Positions 23,582-31,585 of a DNA stretch of 38,461 bases are shown here, piece after piece. This DNA is from Xanthobacteraceae bacterium (GTDB lineage: Bacteria; Pseudomonadota; Alphaproteobacteria; Rhizobiales; Xanthobacteraceae). Within the stretch, counting starts at the first letter, position 1, and each line of letters begins with the position of its first letter. The position numbers and the translations under genes were made by a program. The stretch lies in the NCBI GenBank assembly GCA_030041005.1, contig JASHOR010000094.1:67064-105524 (forward strand). The letters run 5' to 3'. The notes under the pieces are model-generated. The model worked only from the letters and a program-made list of their open reading frames with translations, did no database searches and had not been told where the DNA came from.

Positions 23582-24450
23582 GTCGCCCTCTTGCTGAAAA
23601 GGCCCTGTGGCCGAAACAACAACACCAGAACGAGGATGGCGAAGGCGAACATGCTCTTGGCCGAGGGCGTAAACAGCAGACCCGCCAGTGCCTCGGTGAG
23701 GCCGATCAGGACTCCGCCCAACAAGGCGCCGGCCATCGAGCCGAGTCCGCCGGTAATCACGATGACGAAGGCGAGCAGCGTGTAGGTCGGCCCGAGATTG
23801 GGCGTCACGTCGACGATGAGCGTCATCATCGAGCCGGCGGCGCCGACGCAAGCCGTGCCGAGCGCGAAGCTGAGCGCATAAAGCCGATTGACATTGAGCC
23901 CGACCACAAGCGCGCCGGTGTAGTTGTCGGCGCATGCACGGATCGCCTTCCCGACCAGGCTGAAGCGAAAGAAGGCGAACAACCCGGCGGCAAAGACGAT
24001 GGCAGCGACGCCGGCGTAGGCCTTCGACGCATCGACCAGCACCGGACCAAGCTGAAAGCTGTCATAGGCGTACGAAGTCTGCACCGTGCGCGCGTCGGGC
24101 CCGAACACGATCAGCAGCACGTTGACGATGATGATTCCCACCGCCACGAGGAGGAGAAACTGGCTGTGTTCCGGGCGCGTCATGAACGGATTGATGAGCC
24201 CCGCCTGCAGAACATAACCGAAAACGAACATGACAGCCGCGATCGGCAGCAGCATGATCAAAGGATCGAGATGAAACGCGGAGAACAGCACGACCGCGAG
24301 AAACATCGCTATCGACATCATCTCGCCATGGGCGAAGTTGATCACCCGCACCACGCCGAAAATGACCGAGAGCCCGAGTGCCATCAGGCCGTAGACCAGA
24401 CCGGTCAAGATGCCGGCGACGGCGACATTCAGGTAAACGTCAAACGTCAT
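23578..24450 (-). CDS. livH: Branched-chain amino acid/amide ABC transporter permease LivH-type (290 aa)
   Basis: Partner permease. YGLMALGLSVIFGVVRVINF and AHGEMM near the N-terminus, the coupling motif KAIRACADNYTGALVVGLNV near residue 180 and VITGGLGSMAGALLGGVLIG are diagnostic of LivH. It lies 76 bp after the substrate-binding protein gene, with a hairpin between, and overlaps livM. Confidence 0.94.
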   Translation of the reverse strand: MTFDVYLNVAVAGILTGLVYGLMALGLSVIFGVVRVINFAHGEMMSIAMFLAVVLFSAFHLDPLIMLLPIAAVMFVFGYVLQAGLINPFMTRPEHSQFLLLVAVGIIIVNVLLIVFGPDARTVQTSYAYDSFQLGPVLVDASKAYAGVAAIVFAAGLFAFFRFSLVGKAIRACADNYTGALVVGLNVNRLYALSFALGTACVGAAGSMMTLIVDVTPNLGPTYTLLAFVIVITGGLGSMAGALLGGVLIGLTEALAGLLFTPSAKSMFAFAILVLVLLFRPQGLFSKRAT

Positions 24451-24501
24451 CCGTCACCTGAGGCGGGCGCGCGGGCCCACGAACATCACGCCCGGGCGCC
24501 G

Positions 24502-24517
24502 CACGCTGCGCAGCGTG
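24502..24517 (-). promoter_or_regulatory. Perfect 16-bp palindrome between SBP and livH genes
   Basis: CACGCTGCGCAGCGTG is a perfect inverted repeat in the 76-bp gap after the binding-protein gene. No T run follows on the minus strand, so it is not a classic terminator. Hairpins at this position often give more binding protein than permease by protecting or partly terminating the message; that role is inferred here. Confidence 0.4.
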
Positions 24518-24526
24518 TCAAAACAC

Positions 24527-25750
24527 TCACGCGCGATTCTGATACGGCTTCATCGGCCATTCCGGCTTGGCGTTGGCGGCCTCCTTCGGCGCGATCGTGA
24601 CGGCCTTGCCGCCGCGATTCTGGATGGCGCTGTCCTTGACCTTGTCGTTCTGCCCCTTGGCGTTGAATGCAATCCCGGGACCGACGCTGACATTATCGGT
24701 GATGTCGGTCTTGCGGATGGCGTCGACGAGCGCCTTCGGGTCGGTCGAACCGGCGCGCTTGTAGGCGTCGGCGGCGACCAGGAGCGCCTCGAAGGTGAAG
24801 ACCTGATTGGTGTTCATGTTGCTGCCCGGATAGGCTTTGACAAAGGCCGCTTCGAGCGTCTGCGCGAGCTTCTTGTTCGGGTCGAACCAGGGGACGAAGC
24901 TGATCGGCCCGTCGGACATCTTGCCGAGTGTTTTGAAATACTGGTCCTCGTACCAGCCGGGCCCCATGCTCAAGATCGCCTCCGGCGTCCAGCGCTGCTT
25001 GATAAGCTCCCGCGTCATCAGCAGCGCATCGTTGAGCCGGCCGACGACGAGCAGAACCTCCGCGTTTGTCGCCTTTGCCTTGGCGACTTCGACCGAAAGG
25101 TCGCGGGCGGCGGGATCGTACGAAATCTCCTCGAGGATCTTGTACGGCATATTGAATTTCGGCATCAACGCCGCCACGCCCTTCGACATTGCGGTGCCGT
25201 AGGTATCGTTGACGCGCATGAACACCGCGGTCTTGGGCTCGACGCCGACGATGGAGAAGATCTCCTTCTGGTTGGCGAAGCCGTCCGCGGTGATCGTGAT
25301 CGCGGTCGGGAAATTCCTGAACACGAACTTGTAGCCCTGCTCGGTGATGGCCGGCGCGCCGGCGATGTTGATGACGAGCGGAATACCCTTCTGCTCGGCG
25401 ACCTGGGCGATCGCCGTGGTCTGGCCGGAATCGAAGGCGCCGACCAGGAGCTGGGCGCCGTCGCTGATCAGCTTTTCGGCGTGTTCGCGCGCGACATCGA
25501 CATTCGAAGCGGTATCGCCGTTCATGATCGTCAGTTCCGGCAAGCCGAGCGACTTGAAAATGGGCGGCGCGATGTCCACGCCGCGCTGGCAATCCTGGCC
25601 GATGGCGGCCTCGAAACCGGAGCGCGGCAGCAACACGCCGACCTTCAGCGGGCCGTTCTGCGCACGCACGAGAGCGGGTGCGGCAAGCGTTGCCGCGCCC
25701 ACGGCCGATCCGGCAAGCAGTTGCCGGCGATTGATGCGGATTCGGGTCAT
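24527..25750 (-). CDS. HAAT-type ABC transporter substrate-binding protein with Tat signal (407 aa)
   Basis: Periplasmic receptor of the importer. The first 30 residues (MTRIRINRRQLLAGSAVG then an Ala-rich core ending ALVRA) form a twin-arginine signal; cleavage is expected after Ala30. The mature protein begins LKVGVLLPRSGFEAAIGQ and has two periplasmic-binding lobes, a Peripla_BP_6 pattern (GVDIAPPIF, LLVGAFDSGQTTAIAQVAEQ). GGGAGGAGAAGTC precedes ATG 25750, which settles the start. The amidase gene directly upstream suggests an amide, amino acid or urea-like ligand, but the ligand is not readable from sequence. Confidence 0.92.
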   Translation of the reverse strand: MTRIRINRRQLLAGSAVGAATLAAPALVRAQNGPLKVGVLLPRSGFEAAIGQDCQRGVDIAPPIFKSLGLPELTIMNGDTASNVDVAREHAEKLISDGAQLLVGAFDSGQTTAIAQVAEQKGIPLVINIAGAPAITEQGYKFVFRNFPTAITITADGFANQKEIFSIVGVEPKTAVFMRVNDTYGTAMSKGVAALMPKFNMPYKILEEISYDPAARDLSVEVAKAKATNAEVLLVVGRLNDALLMTRELIKQRWTPEAILSMGPGWYEDQYFKTLGKMSDGPISFVPWFDPNKKLAQTLEAAFVKAYPGSNMNTNQVFTFEALLVAADAYKRAGSTDPKALVDAIRKTDITDNVSVGPGIAFNAKGQNDKVKDSAIQNRGGKAVTIAPKEAANAKPEWPMKPYQNRA

Positions 25751-25810
25751 GACTTCTCCTCCCGGTCTTAAGATGATGCTAGGAAACCGCCGGACGCGAG
25801 GCAAGCGCGA

Positions 25811-27139
25811 TCAGGAGGCAAACAGCCGTTCGACCGCCGCGGCAATGCCGAGAAGCCGCGTGTCCTGCCCGTTCCGCGCAATCAGCATGAGGCCGGCCGG
25901 CATGGCGGGGCCGACGAGCGGAGCCGGCAACGAGATTGCGCAGAGATCGAAGAAATTGATGATGGACGTATTGCGCAGAAGCGCGGCGTTGCGCGTGGCG
26001 AACACTTTTGGGTCGGCGACCTCCGCGATCGCGGGGGCGACGATCGAGGTCGTCGGCATCACCAGCGCATCCAGTCCTGCCAGCCGCTGGTCCATGGCGC
26101 GGACGAGGCGCGAGCGGGCGAGCGTCATGTCGACGTAATCGGCGGCCGTGATCGCGCAGCCTCGCTCGATGCGCACGCGCACGTTCGGGTCGACGTCATG
26201 TCCGCGCCGCCGCAGGCGGTCGCGATGAATGGCGCAGGACTCGGCCGGAGAGATGCCGCCCTTGGCGTTCACCTCGGCCATGTCGTCGAACAGCGATATG
26301 GTTTCGCGGCCGATGCGCACGCGGGCGCCGTCCAGCCGTTTGATCGCCGCATCAAAGCCCGCGGCCACGGTCTCATCCAATGCCGCAAGCGGCAGCCCTT
26401 CGGCGATGCCGAAACGAAGATTGGCGAGGACGGCCGGCGCGAGCGGCGCGAAGGACAAATCCTCGCCCGCCATGACCGCGTCCGCCTTGGCGCAGTCGGC
26501 GACGTTGCGCGCGATCGGCCCGATCGAATCGAGCGTGTAGCTCAAGGGGAACGCGCCCTCGGTCGGCACGCGCTGCCGGCTCGGCTTGAGACCGACGAGG
26601 CCGCACACCGCCGCCGGAATCCGCACCGAGCCGCCGGTATCGGTGCCGATCGAAATGTCGCACATGCCGTCGGCCACCGCGACCGGCGCTCCCGCCGACG
26701 ATCCACCCGGCACGCGGCTGCGGTCGCGCGGATTGCCCGGCGTGCCGAAATGGGGATTGGCGCCGATTCCGGAGAATGCGAATTCGGTCATGTTGGTCTT
26801 GGCGACGATCACCGCGCCGGCGGCACGCAGCCGGCGCACAATCGCCGCATCGGCGGAGGCCGGCGCGGCCTCTTCGGCCAGTACCTTCGAACCCGCGCGC
26901 GTCGGCTCGCCGGCCACGTCGAACAGGTCCTTGATGCTGACGATGGCGCCGTCGAGCGGTCCGAGGCTGATGCCCTGCCGCGCGCGCGCATCGGCCGCAT
27001 CGGCTGCGGCACGGGCGGCATCGCGATAAACCGTCAGGCAGGTTCGCGACCCCTCGCCGCCGGGCTCGGCAATCCTGGACAAGGCCAGTTCAAGACGATC
27101 CCGACAGGACGAACTTTTCATGACTCCCCGACCCGGCAT
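25811..27139 (-). CDS. Amidase signature (AS) family hydrolase (442 aa)
   Basis: Hydrolyses an amide or related C-N bond in the cytoplasm. The Ser-Ser-Lys triad is intact: Lys70 in AIVSIKDLFDVAG, Ser147 in RVPGGSSAGAPVAVADG and Ser171 in GTDTGGSVRIPA. The C-terminal part is more variable, as usual. It lies 60 bp before the transporter binding-protein gene on the same strand, so it probably acts on the imported compound. A TatA/GatA-type role in tRNA amidation is unlikely, because gatB and gatC are absent. The start may be 27139 or the ATG at 27121. Confidence 0.9.
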   Translation of the reverse strand: MPGRGVMKSSSCRDRLELALSRIAEPGGEGSRTCLTVYRDAARAAADAADARARQGISLGPLDGAIVSIKDLFDVAGEPTRAGSKVLAEEAAPASADAAIVRRLRAAGAVIVAKTNMTEFAFSGIGANPHFGTPGNPRDRSRVPGGSSAGAPVAVADGMCDISIGTDTGGSVRIPAAVCGLVGLKPSRQRVPTEGAFPLSYTLDSIGPIARNVADCAKADAVMAGEDLSFAPLAPAVLANLRFGIAEGLPLAALDETVAAGFDAAIKRLDGARVRIGRETISLFDDMAEVNAKGGISPAESCAIHRDRLRRRGHDVDPNVRVRIERGCAITAADYVDMTLARSRLVRAMDQRLAGLDALVMPTTSIVAPAIAEVADPKVFATRNAALLRNTSIINFFDLCAISLPAPLVGPAMPAGLMLIARNGQDTRLLGIAAAVERLFAS

Positions 27140-27249
27140 TCAAATCCCGCAAGGGACATAAGCCGCTCATCCTAACGGGGCGTGAAACGGTTGCAAACCT
27201 CGCCGCGGACCTGCGATGATCCGCGCGCATCGACGATAGGACATTGGCA

Positions 27250-28149
27250 ATGGCGAACACAAAACCCGCGATTTCCTTCATCGGCTTCGGCGAGGCGGGG
27301 CAGGCCATTGCCGCCGGTTTGCGCGAAACGGGCGTGGACTCGCTGTCGGCCTGGGACATTCTCTTTCCCGTTCGCGAGGGGGAAAGACTGCTGCGGGCCG
27401 CCGCCGCGATCGGCATCCGCTGCGCCGGATCGGCCGCCGAAGCGGTGCGCGGTGCCGATATCATCCTCTCTGCCGTCACGGCGGCTTCCAGCGTGGAGGC
27501 GGCACAGTCGGTCGAGCCGCATCTCGCCGGACGGCCATACTTCCTCGACATCAATTCGGTTTCGCCGGGCCGCAAACAGGAAACCGCAAGCGTCTTGGGC
27601 GAACGCGCGCGCTATGTCGACGTTGCGGTCCTGGCGCCCATCCATCCGGCCCGGCACCAAACGCCCATGCTGCTCAGCGGCGCACACGCGCAGGAGATCG
27701 CGCCGGCGCTTGCGGCGCTCGGCATGCGCGTGACCGTAGCCGGAACTGAAATCGGCGCCGCCGCCGCCATCAAGATGGTGCGCAGCGTCATGATCAAAGG
27801 CATCGAAGCGCTGACGCTGGAGTGCTTTCTTGCCGCCGCCCGCGCCGGCGTCGTGGACGAAGTCGCCGCCTCGATGAAGAACAACTATCCCGGCCTCGAT
27901 TGGACAAAAATCGTGCCCTACAATCTCGAACGCATGGCCACGCACGGCGAGCGGCGCGCCGCCGAGATGGAAGAGAGCGCGGCTACTCTGCGCGAACTCG
28001 GCGTCGAGCCGGTAATGACATCGGCCACCGTGCGACGGCAGCGCGAAATGGGCCAGATCGGCAAGCTGCCGGCGGTCAACGGCGCGATGACGCGGGGCCG
28101 GGCGGCGATCCTCAATGCGATCAGCACGGCCGCGCGCGATCGGCATTGA
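27250..28149 (+). CDS. 6-phosphogluconate dehydrogenase-like NAD(P)-binding protein, DUF1932 type (299 aa)
   Basis: The N-terminal Rossmann domain begins ISFIGFGEAGQAIAAGLRET (GxGxxG) and continues with AVRGADIILSAVTAASSVEA and FLDINSVSPGRKQE, the layout of beta-hydroxyacid dehydrogenases. The C-terminal helical domain (AAAIKMVRSVMIKGIEALTL) has the conserved Lys expected at the active site and belongs to the DUF1932 group. It likely oxidises or reduces a hydroxyacid; substrate unknown. ATG at 27250 chosen; an in-frame TTG two codons earlier is possible. It is divergent from the amidase operon (110 bp). Confidence 0.85.
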   Translation: MANTKPAISFIGFGEAGQAIAAGLRETGVDSLSAWDILFPVREGERLLRAAAAIGIRCAGSAAEAVRGADIILSAVTAASSVEAAQSVEPHLAGRPYFLDINSVSPGRKQETASVLGERARYVDVAVLAPIHPARHQTPMLLSGAHAQEIAPALAALGMRVTVAGTEIGAAAAIKMVRSVMIKGIEALTLECFLAAARAGVVDEVAASMKNNYPGLDWTKIVPYNLERMATHGERRAAEMEESAATLRELGVEPVMTSATVRRQREMGQIGKLPAVNGAMTRGRAAILNAISTAARDRH

Positions 28150-28152
28150 ACG

Positions 28153-29565
28153 TTACAGCCCGCTTCGCGCCGGCCCCGCCAGATAGGCAAACGAGGATTT
28201 CGGCGTGCGCCTTTGCGTGTCGAAATCGACCCGAACGACGCCGAAGCGCCGGCTGTAGCCTTCCGCCCATTCGAAGTTATCGAGCAGCGACCAGACGAAA
28301 TAGCCGCGCAGTCGCACGCCCGCATGCAACGTGCGCCCGGCCGCGACCAGATGCGAACGCAGATACGCAATGCGCTCCTCGTCACGCACGCTGCCGTCGG
28401 CCGCCGCGAGGTCGTCGAAGCAGGCGCCATTCTCGGTGATGTAGATGTCGAGATCGCCGTGGCGTTCGCGCAGGCGGATGAGCTCTTCGGTCAAACCTGC
28501 CGCATCGATCGGCCAGCCCATGGCGGTAAAGGGCGTGCCCGCCGGCACCGCGCCGAACCATGCACCGAACAGGCTTTGCGGCGCCTGCGCGATATACATC
28601 GGCGAGTAATAGTTCAGGCCCAGGTAATCGATCGGCTGTCGCATCGCCGCAAGATCGCCGTCGGCGATAAGCGACGCGAATTCGGCCGCGATCGCCGCCG
28701 GATAGCCACCCTTGGTGAGCGGATCGAGGCAGGCCCCGTTCCAAACGGCATCGAACCGCTCGGCGGCGCGGCGGTCTTCGTCACTCTGCGAGGACGGCCG
28801 CGCCGGCTGCAGATTGATGATCGTGCCGAGGCGCAGGTCGGAGCGTTCCGCGCGCAGCGCCGCGACCGCGAGACCATGCGCCAGATTCTGGTGATGCATG
28901 GCGGCGAGCATGTTGGAACGACCGGTGAGGCCGGGCGCATGCGTGCCGATGCCGTGGCCGAACAGGGCATGCACGTTCGCCTCGTTGAAGGTGGCCCAGT
29001 GCTTCACGCGGTCGCCCAGCCGTCTGGCCACGATCTGCGCGTAGTCGGCAAAATGCCTGCAGGTATCGCGATTGAGCCAGCCGCCCTGCTGCTGCAATGC
29101 CTGCGGCAGATCCCAATGATAGAGGCACAGCCACGGCGCAATCCGCTGCGCGACCAGTGCGTCGACCAGGCGATCGTAGAAGTCGAGACCGCGATGCTCG
29201 ATCGCGCCGCTGCCGGCCGGCAGGATGCGCGGCCACGCCGTCGAGAACCGATAGGCGCCAAAGCTGCCGCGCGCCAGCAAGGCCACGTCCTCGCGCCAGC
29301 GGTGATAATGATCGCAGGCCACGTCGCCGGTATCGCCGTTCTTGATGCGGCCCGGGCTGTGACAAAAGACATCCCAGATGCTCTTGCCGCGTCCGTCGAC
29401 GTCGACCGCGCCCTCGATCTGATAGCTCGACGTGGCCGCGCCCCAGACGAAGTCCGCCGGGAATGTGCTTCCATGACCGGCGGCGGACCGCGCCGCCGGC
29501 GACTTGCCGAGGACGAACGGGGCGAGCGTCGCGATCAACATTGCTCTGCGTGACGTCCTCGGCAC
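28153..29565 (-). CDS. Family GH1 glycosidase with Tat-type signal (470 aa)
   Basis: Beta-glucosidase-like retaining hydrolase. FVWGAATSSYQIEGAVDVDG opens the TIM barrel; the acid/base Glu195 is in HWATFNEANVHA and the nucleophile Glu378 in DIYITENGACFDD; GYFVWSLLDNFEWAEGYSRR closes the barrel. The acid/base motif is NEA where most GH1 enzymes have NEP. The first ~30 residues (MPRTSRRAMLIATLAPFVLG then an Ala/Ser run) form a twin-arginine signal, so the enzyme is probably periplasmic, which is unusual for GH1. The start is GTG at 29565, which is needed to include the signal. It follows the aldolase gene by 16 bp on the same strand. Confidence 0.9.
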   Translation of the reverse strand: MPRTSRRAMLIATLAPFVLGKSPAARSAAGHGSTFPADFVWGAATSSYQIEGAVDVDGRGKSIWDVFCHSPGRIKNGDTGDVACDHYHRWREDVALLARGSFGAYRFSTAWPRILPAGSGAIEHRGLDFYDRLVDALVAQRIAPWLCLYHWDLPQALQQQGGWLNRDTCRHFADYAQIVARRLGDRVKHWATFNEANVHALFGHGIGTHAPGLTGRSNMLAAMHHQNLAHGLAVAALRAERSDLRLGTIINLQPARPSSQSDEDRRAAERFDAVWNGACLDPLTKGGYPAAIAAEFASLIADGDLAAMRQPIDYLGLNYYSPMYIAQAPQSLFGAWFGAVPAGTPFTAMGWPIDAAGLTEELIRLRERHGDLDIYITENGACFDDLAAADGSVRDEERIAYLRSHLVAAGRTLHAGVRLRGYFVWSLLDNFEWAEGYSRRFGVVRVDFDTQRRTPKSSFAYLAGPARSGL

Positions 29566-29581
29566 TGGTTCGGACCGGCCG

Positions 29582-30379
29582 TCAGCGACGGCGCTTGGCT
29601 TTGCCGCGCGCGCGGGACGCCGAACGCGCGACTTTCGGGGCGCTGCGCGGCCGTGAGGCGTGGGCGCCGCTCGATGGAACCCGCGCGCTCCAATACTCCC
29701 AGGTGCGCGTCACCACGGTAGGCAGCGCGCTGAGCGCGCCGGCGAGCTTGATCTCGCCGCGATGCAACGGCGCCCACGCGCCGAGCGTGACGGCGCGTAG
29801 CTGATATTCGGCGTTCTGGCACATGAAGATCGAGCGCGACACCAGCCCCTTCAATCCATTCCCGACGACGGTGGCGCCGTGCCGGTTCATCAGCACCACC
29901 GAATGCCGCCCGAGCGCCCGGGCCAGCGATTGACCCTCCTCCGGTTTGACCACCAGAAGGTTGGTGTCGCCGAACTCGTCGTGCTGGTCCCAGAACGGCG
30001 CCTCTTCGCCGATCGCGGCGCCGAGATGAAAGACCGGCATGACCGGTTTGCCGGCGATGACAAACGGCATGATGGCCGGCGCGTGATGATGGCACACCGC
30101 CATGACATCGCTGCGTGCCTGATAGATGCAGCCGTGAATGACGCGTTCGGCATACAGATGCACCTTCGGCGGTCTCACCGGTTCGGAATCCAGCGTGAAC
30201 TCCAAAATATCGTCGGGCTCGATCAAGGCCGGCGAGCGCGAACGCGGCAGCAGATAACGCCCCGGATCGCGAGGGTGGCGAACGCTGACATGGCCGAAGG
30301 CATCAAGCACGCCTTCGTGGGCGAGAATGCGGTTTGCGAGGGCCAGTTCCTCGACAACGTCGTTCAACTTGTCAGGCAC
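29582..30379 (-). CDS. Class II aldolase/adducin family protein (265 aa)
   Basis: A zinc-dependent aldolase or decarboxylase fold. The N-terminal helix LALANRILAHEGVLDAFGHV, VSVRHP, the metal ligands His in CHHHAPAIMPF and the later RHGATVVGNGLKGLVSRS match the fuculose-phosphate aldolase family. The last ~30 residues are strongly basic (PRSAPKVARSASRARGKAKR), an unusual tail. GAGGAGGA directly upstream supports the GTG start at 30379. It lies between an M24-fold gene and GH1 on the same strand. Substrate unknown; many such homologues act on small phosphorylated or hydroxy acids. Confidence 0.87.
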   Translation of the reverse strand: MPDKLNDVVEELALANRILAHEGVLDAFGHVSVRHPRDPGRYLLPRSRSPALIEPDDILEFTLDSEPVRPPKVHLYAERVIHGCIYQARSDVMAVCHHHAPAIMPFVIAGKPVMPVFHLGAAIGEEAPFWDQHDEFGDTNLLVVKPEEGQSLARALGRHSVVLMNRHGATVVGNGLKGLVSRSIFMCQNAEYQLRAVTLGAWAPLHRGEIKLAGALSALPTVVTRTWEYWSARVPSSGAHASRPRSAPKVARSASRARGKAKRRR

Positions 30380-30401
30380 GATTCCTCCTCATGAATTTTG
30401 T

Positions 30402-30444
30402 GACGGTTCATCTTCGCGCTTCACTGCGGTCGCATTGAACCGTC
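30402..30444. promoter_or_regulatory. Inverted repeat upstream of the aldolase gene
   Basis: GACGGTTCA (approximately 30403-30410) and TGAACCGTC (30436-30444) are inverted copies with about 25 nt between them, in the 137-bp gap before the aldolase gene. This could be an operator half-site pair or a weak terminator after the M24-fold gene; no T run follows it. Confidence 0.3.
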
Positions 30445-30516
30445 CGATACCCCACACCGTCGATCGCAACGGTGCTTTCAGACTCCCAATTCGAATCTAC
30501 TCGACCAGAGTATTCG

Positions 30517-31566
30517 CTAAAGCGGATCGACCAACACGCTGGCCGCTTCACCCTCGCCGCCCAGAAGCGCCGGCGCGCCGACCGGCACAATGAGGCCGTC
30601 AATTTGCAGCGTGGCTTGTGCCGAGACGAGCGCTCCGGGCGCCAGCGGCGTCGTCGCGGCAAAACCCGAACCCATCAAGGCCTCCAGCGGCTGCGTCAGG
30701 CGACAACCCTCGATCAGCCAGGAGTCGAAGCCTGATGCAAAACCGCGCTCGGACGGCAATTGCGCAACCGCATGGGCAAATCGCGCGGGAGCCTGTTGCG
30801 CGATATCGGACTCGCAAAAGGTGCGCACCAGTCGCACCCAGGCGCCCTTGTAGGCGACGGTGGCGCGCAGCGCAAAGCTCCTGCCCAATGCCGCCTCGCC
30901 TTCGATGCGTGCGAAACGGGCCTCGCGCGCGAGGTCAGGCGCCGCCGCGATGTAGATTTCTTCCGCGCCATTGAGCCGCGCCTGCCGTTCGATACCGGCA
31001 ATCATGACATTGAGCGTCTCGCCGCTCGCCTGCGTCAACGCATGACGCGCGATAGCGGCAGCCTTGGTCGCCAGCGCGATCTCGGCCGGATCGGCCTTTG
31101 TGCGTATTGTTGCGAACAATTCGCTGGCGTCGCGAAAGACCAGGTCCGGCCCGCCTTCGCGCAGGTCGTCGGCAATGCCGGCGGGCAGCCCGTCGAAATC
31201 GACAACGCCCACGACGGCATTCTTCGCCACGGCGCCGGCGATCTGTTGCGCGGCTTTGAGCCCGACGCGCGGGTTATGCAGAACGTCGCCGAGACGACTT
31301 GTCCGCTCGATCCAGGTTTTGACGCGGAAGGTGAGCGCGGCAACCAGATAGGGCGCGCCGTCGCGCGGCACCACCAGCAAGGCTTCCGACCAGTAGGGCA
31401 CGAAGGCCGCGAGCCAGGACACGCCGGCGGGGCGCGTGTTGTTGGTATAAATGACAAGAGCATCGAGCTGCGCGGTCGCCATCGCGCGGCGCAAGCGATC
31501 GAGCCGCTGGTCGAGGACCGCATCGGGTAATTCCGTCAATGACCGGGAAATCAGTCCGCGACGCAT
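30517..31566 (-). CDS. M24-fold (creatinase/Xaa-Pro peptidase-like) protein without metal ligands (349 aa)
   Basis: The N-terminal creatinase-like domain (RRAMATAQLDALVIYTNNTR, VSWLAAFVPYWSEALLVVPR) is clear. The C-terminal half keeps the pita-bread outline but has no recognisable metal-binding residues: the segment aligned with the two Asp ligands reads ATVAYKGAWVRLVRTF, and no GHG motif occurs. It therefore is unlikely to be a peptidase. ATG at 31566 follows GGGAGG. It lies 19 bp downstream of another M24-fold gene with similar losses; the two may form a heteromer. Confidence 0.8.
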   Translation of the reverse strand: MRRGLISRSLTELPDAVLDQRLDRLRRAMATAQLDALVIYTNNTRPAGVSWLAAFVPYWSEALLVVPRDGAPYLVAALTFRVKTWIERTSRLGDVLHNPRVGLKAAQQIAGAVAKNAVVGVVDFDGLPAGIADDLREGGPDLVFRDASELFATIRTKADPAEIALATKAAAIARHALTQASGETLNVMIAGIERQARLNGAEEIYIAAAPDLAREARFARIEGEAALGRSFALRATVAYKGAWVRLVRTFCESDIAQQAPARFAHAVAQLPSERGFASGFDSWLIEGCRLTQPLEALMGSGFAATTPLAPGALVSAQATLQIDGLIVPVGAPALLGGEGEAASVLVDPL

Positions 31567-31585
31567 CCGCTCGCCTCCCGTGCGA

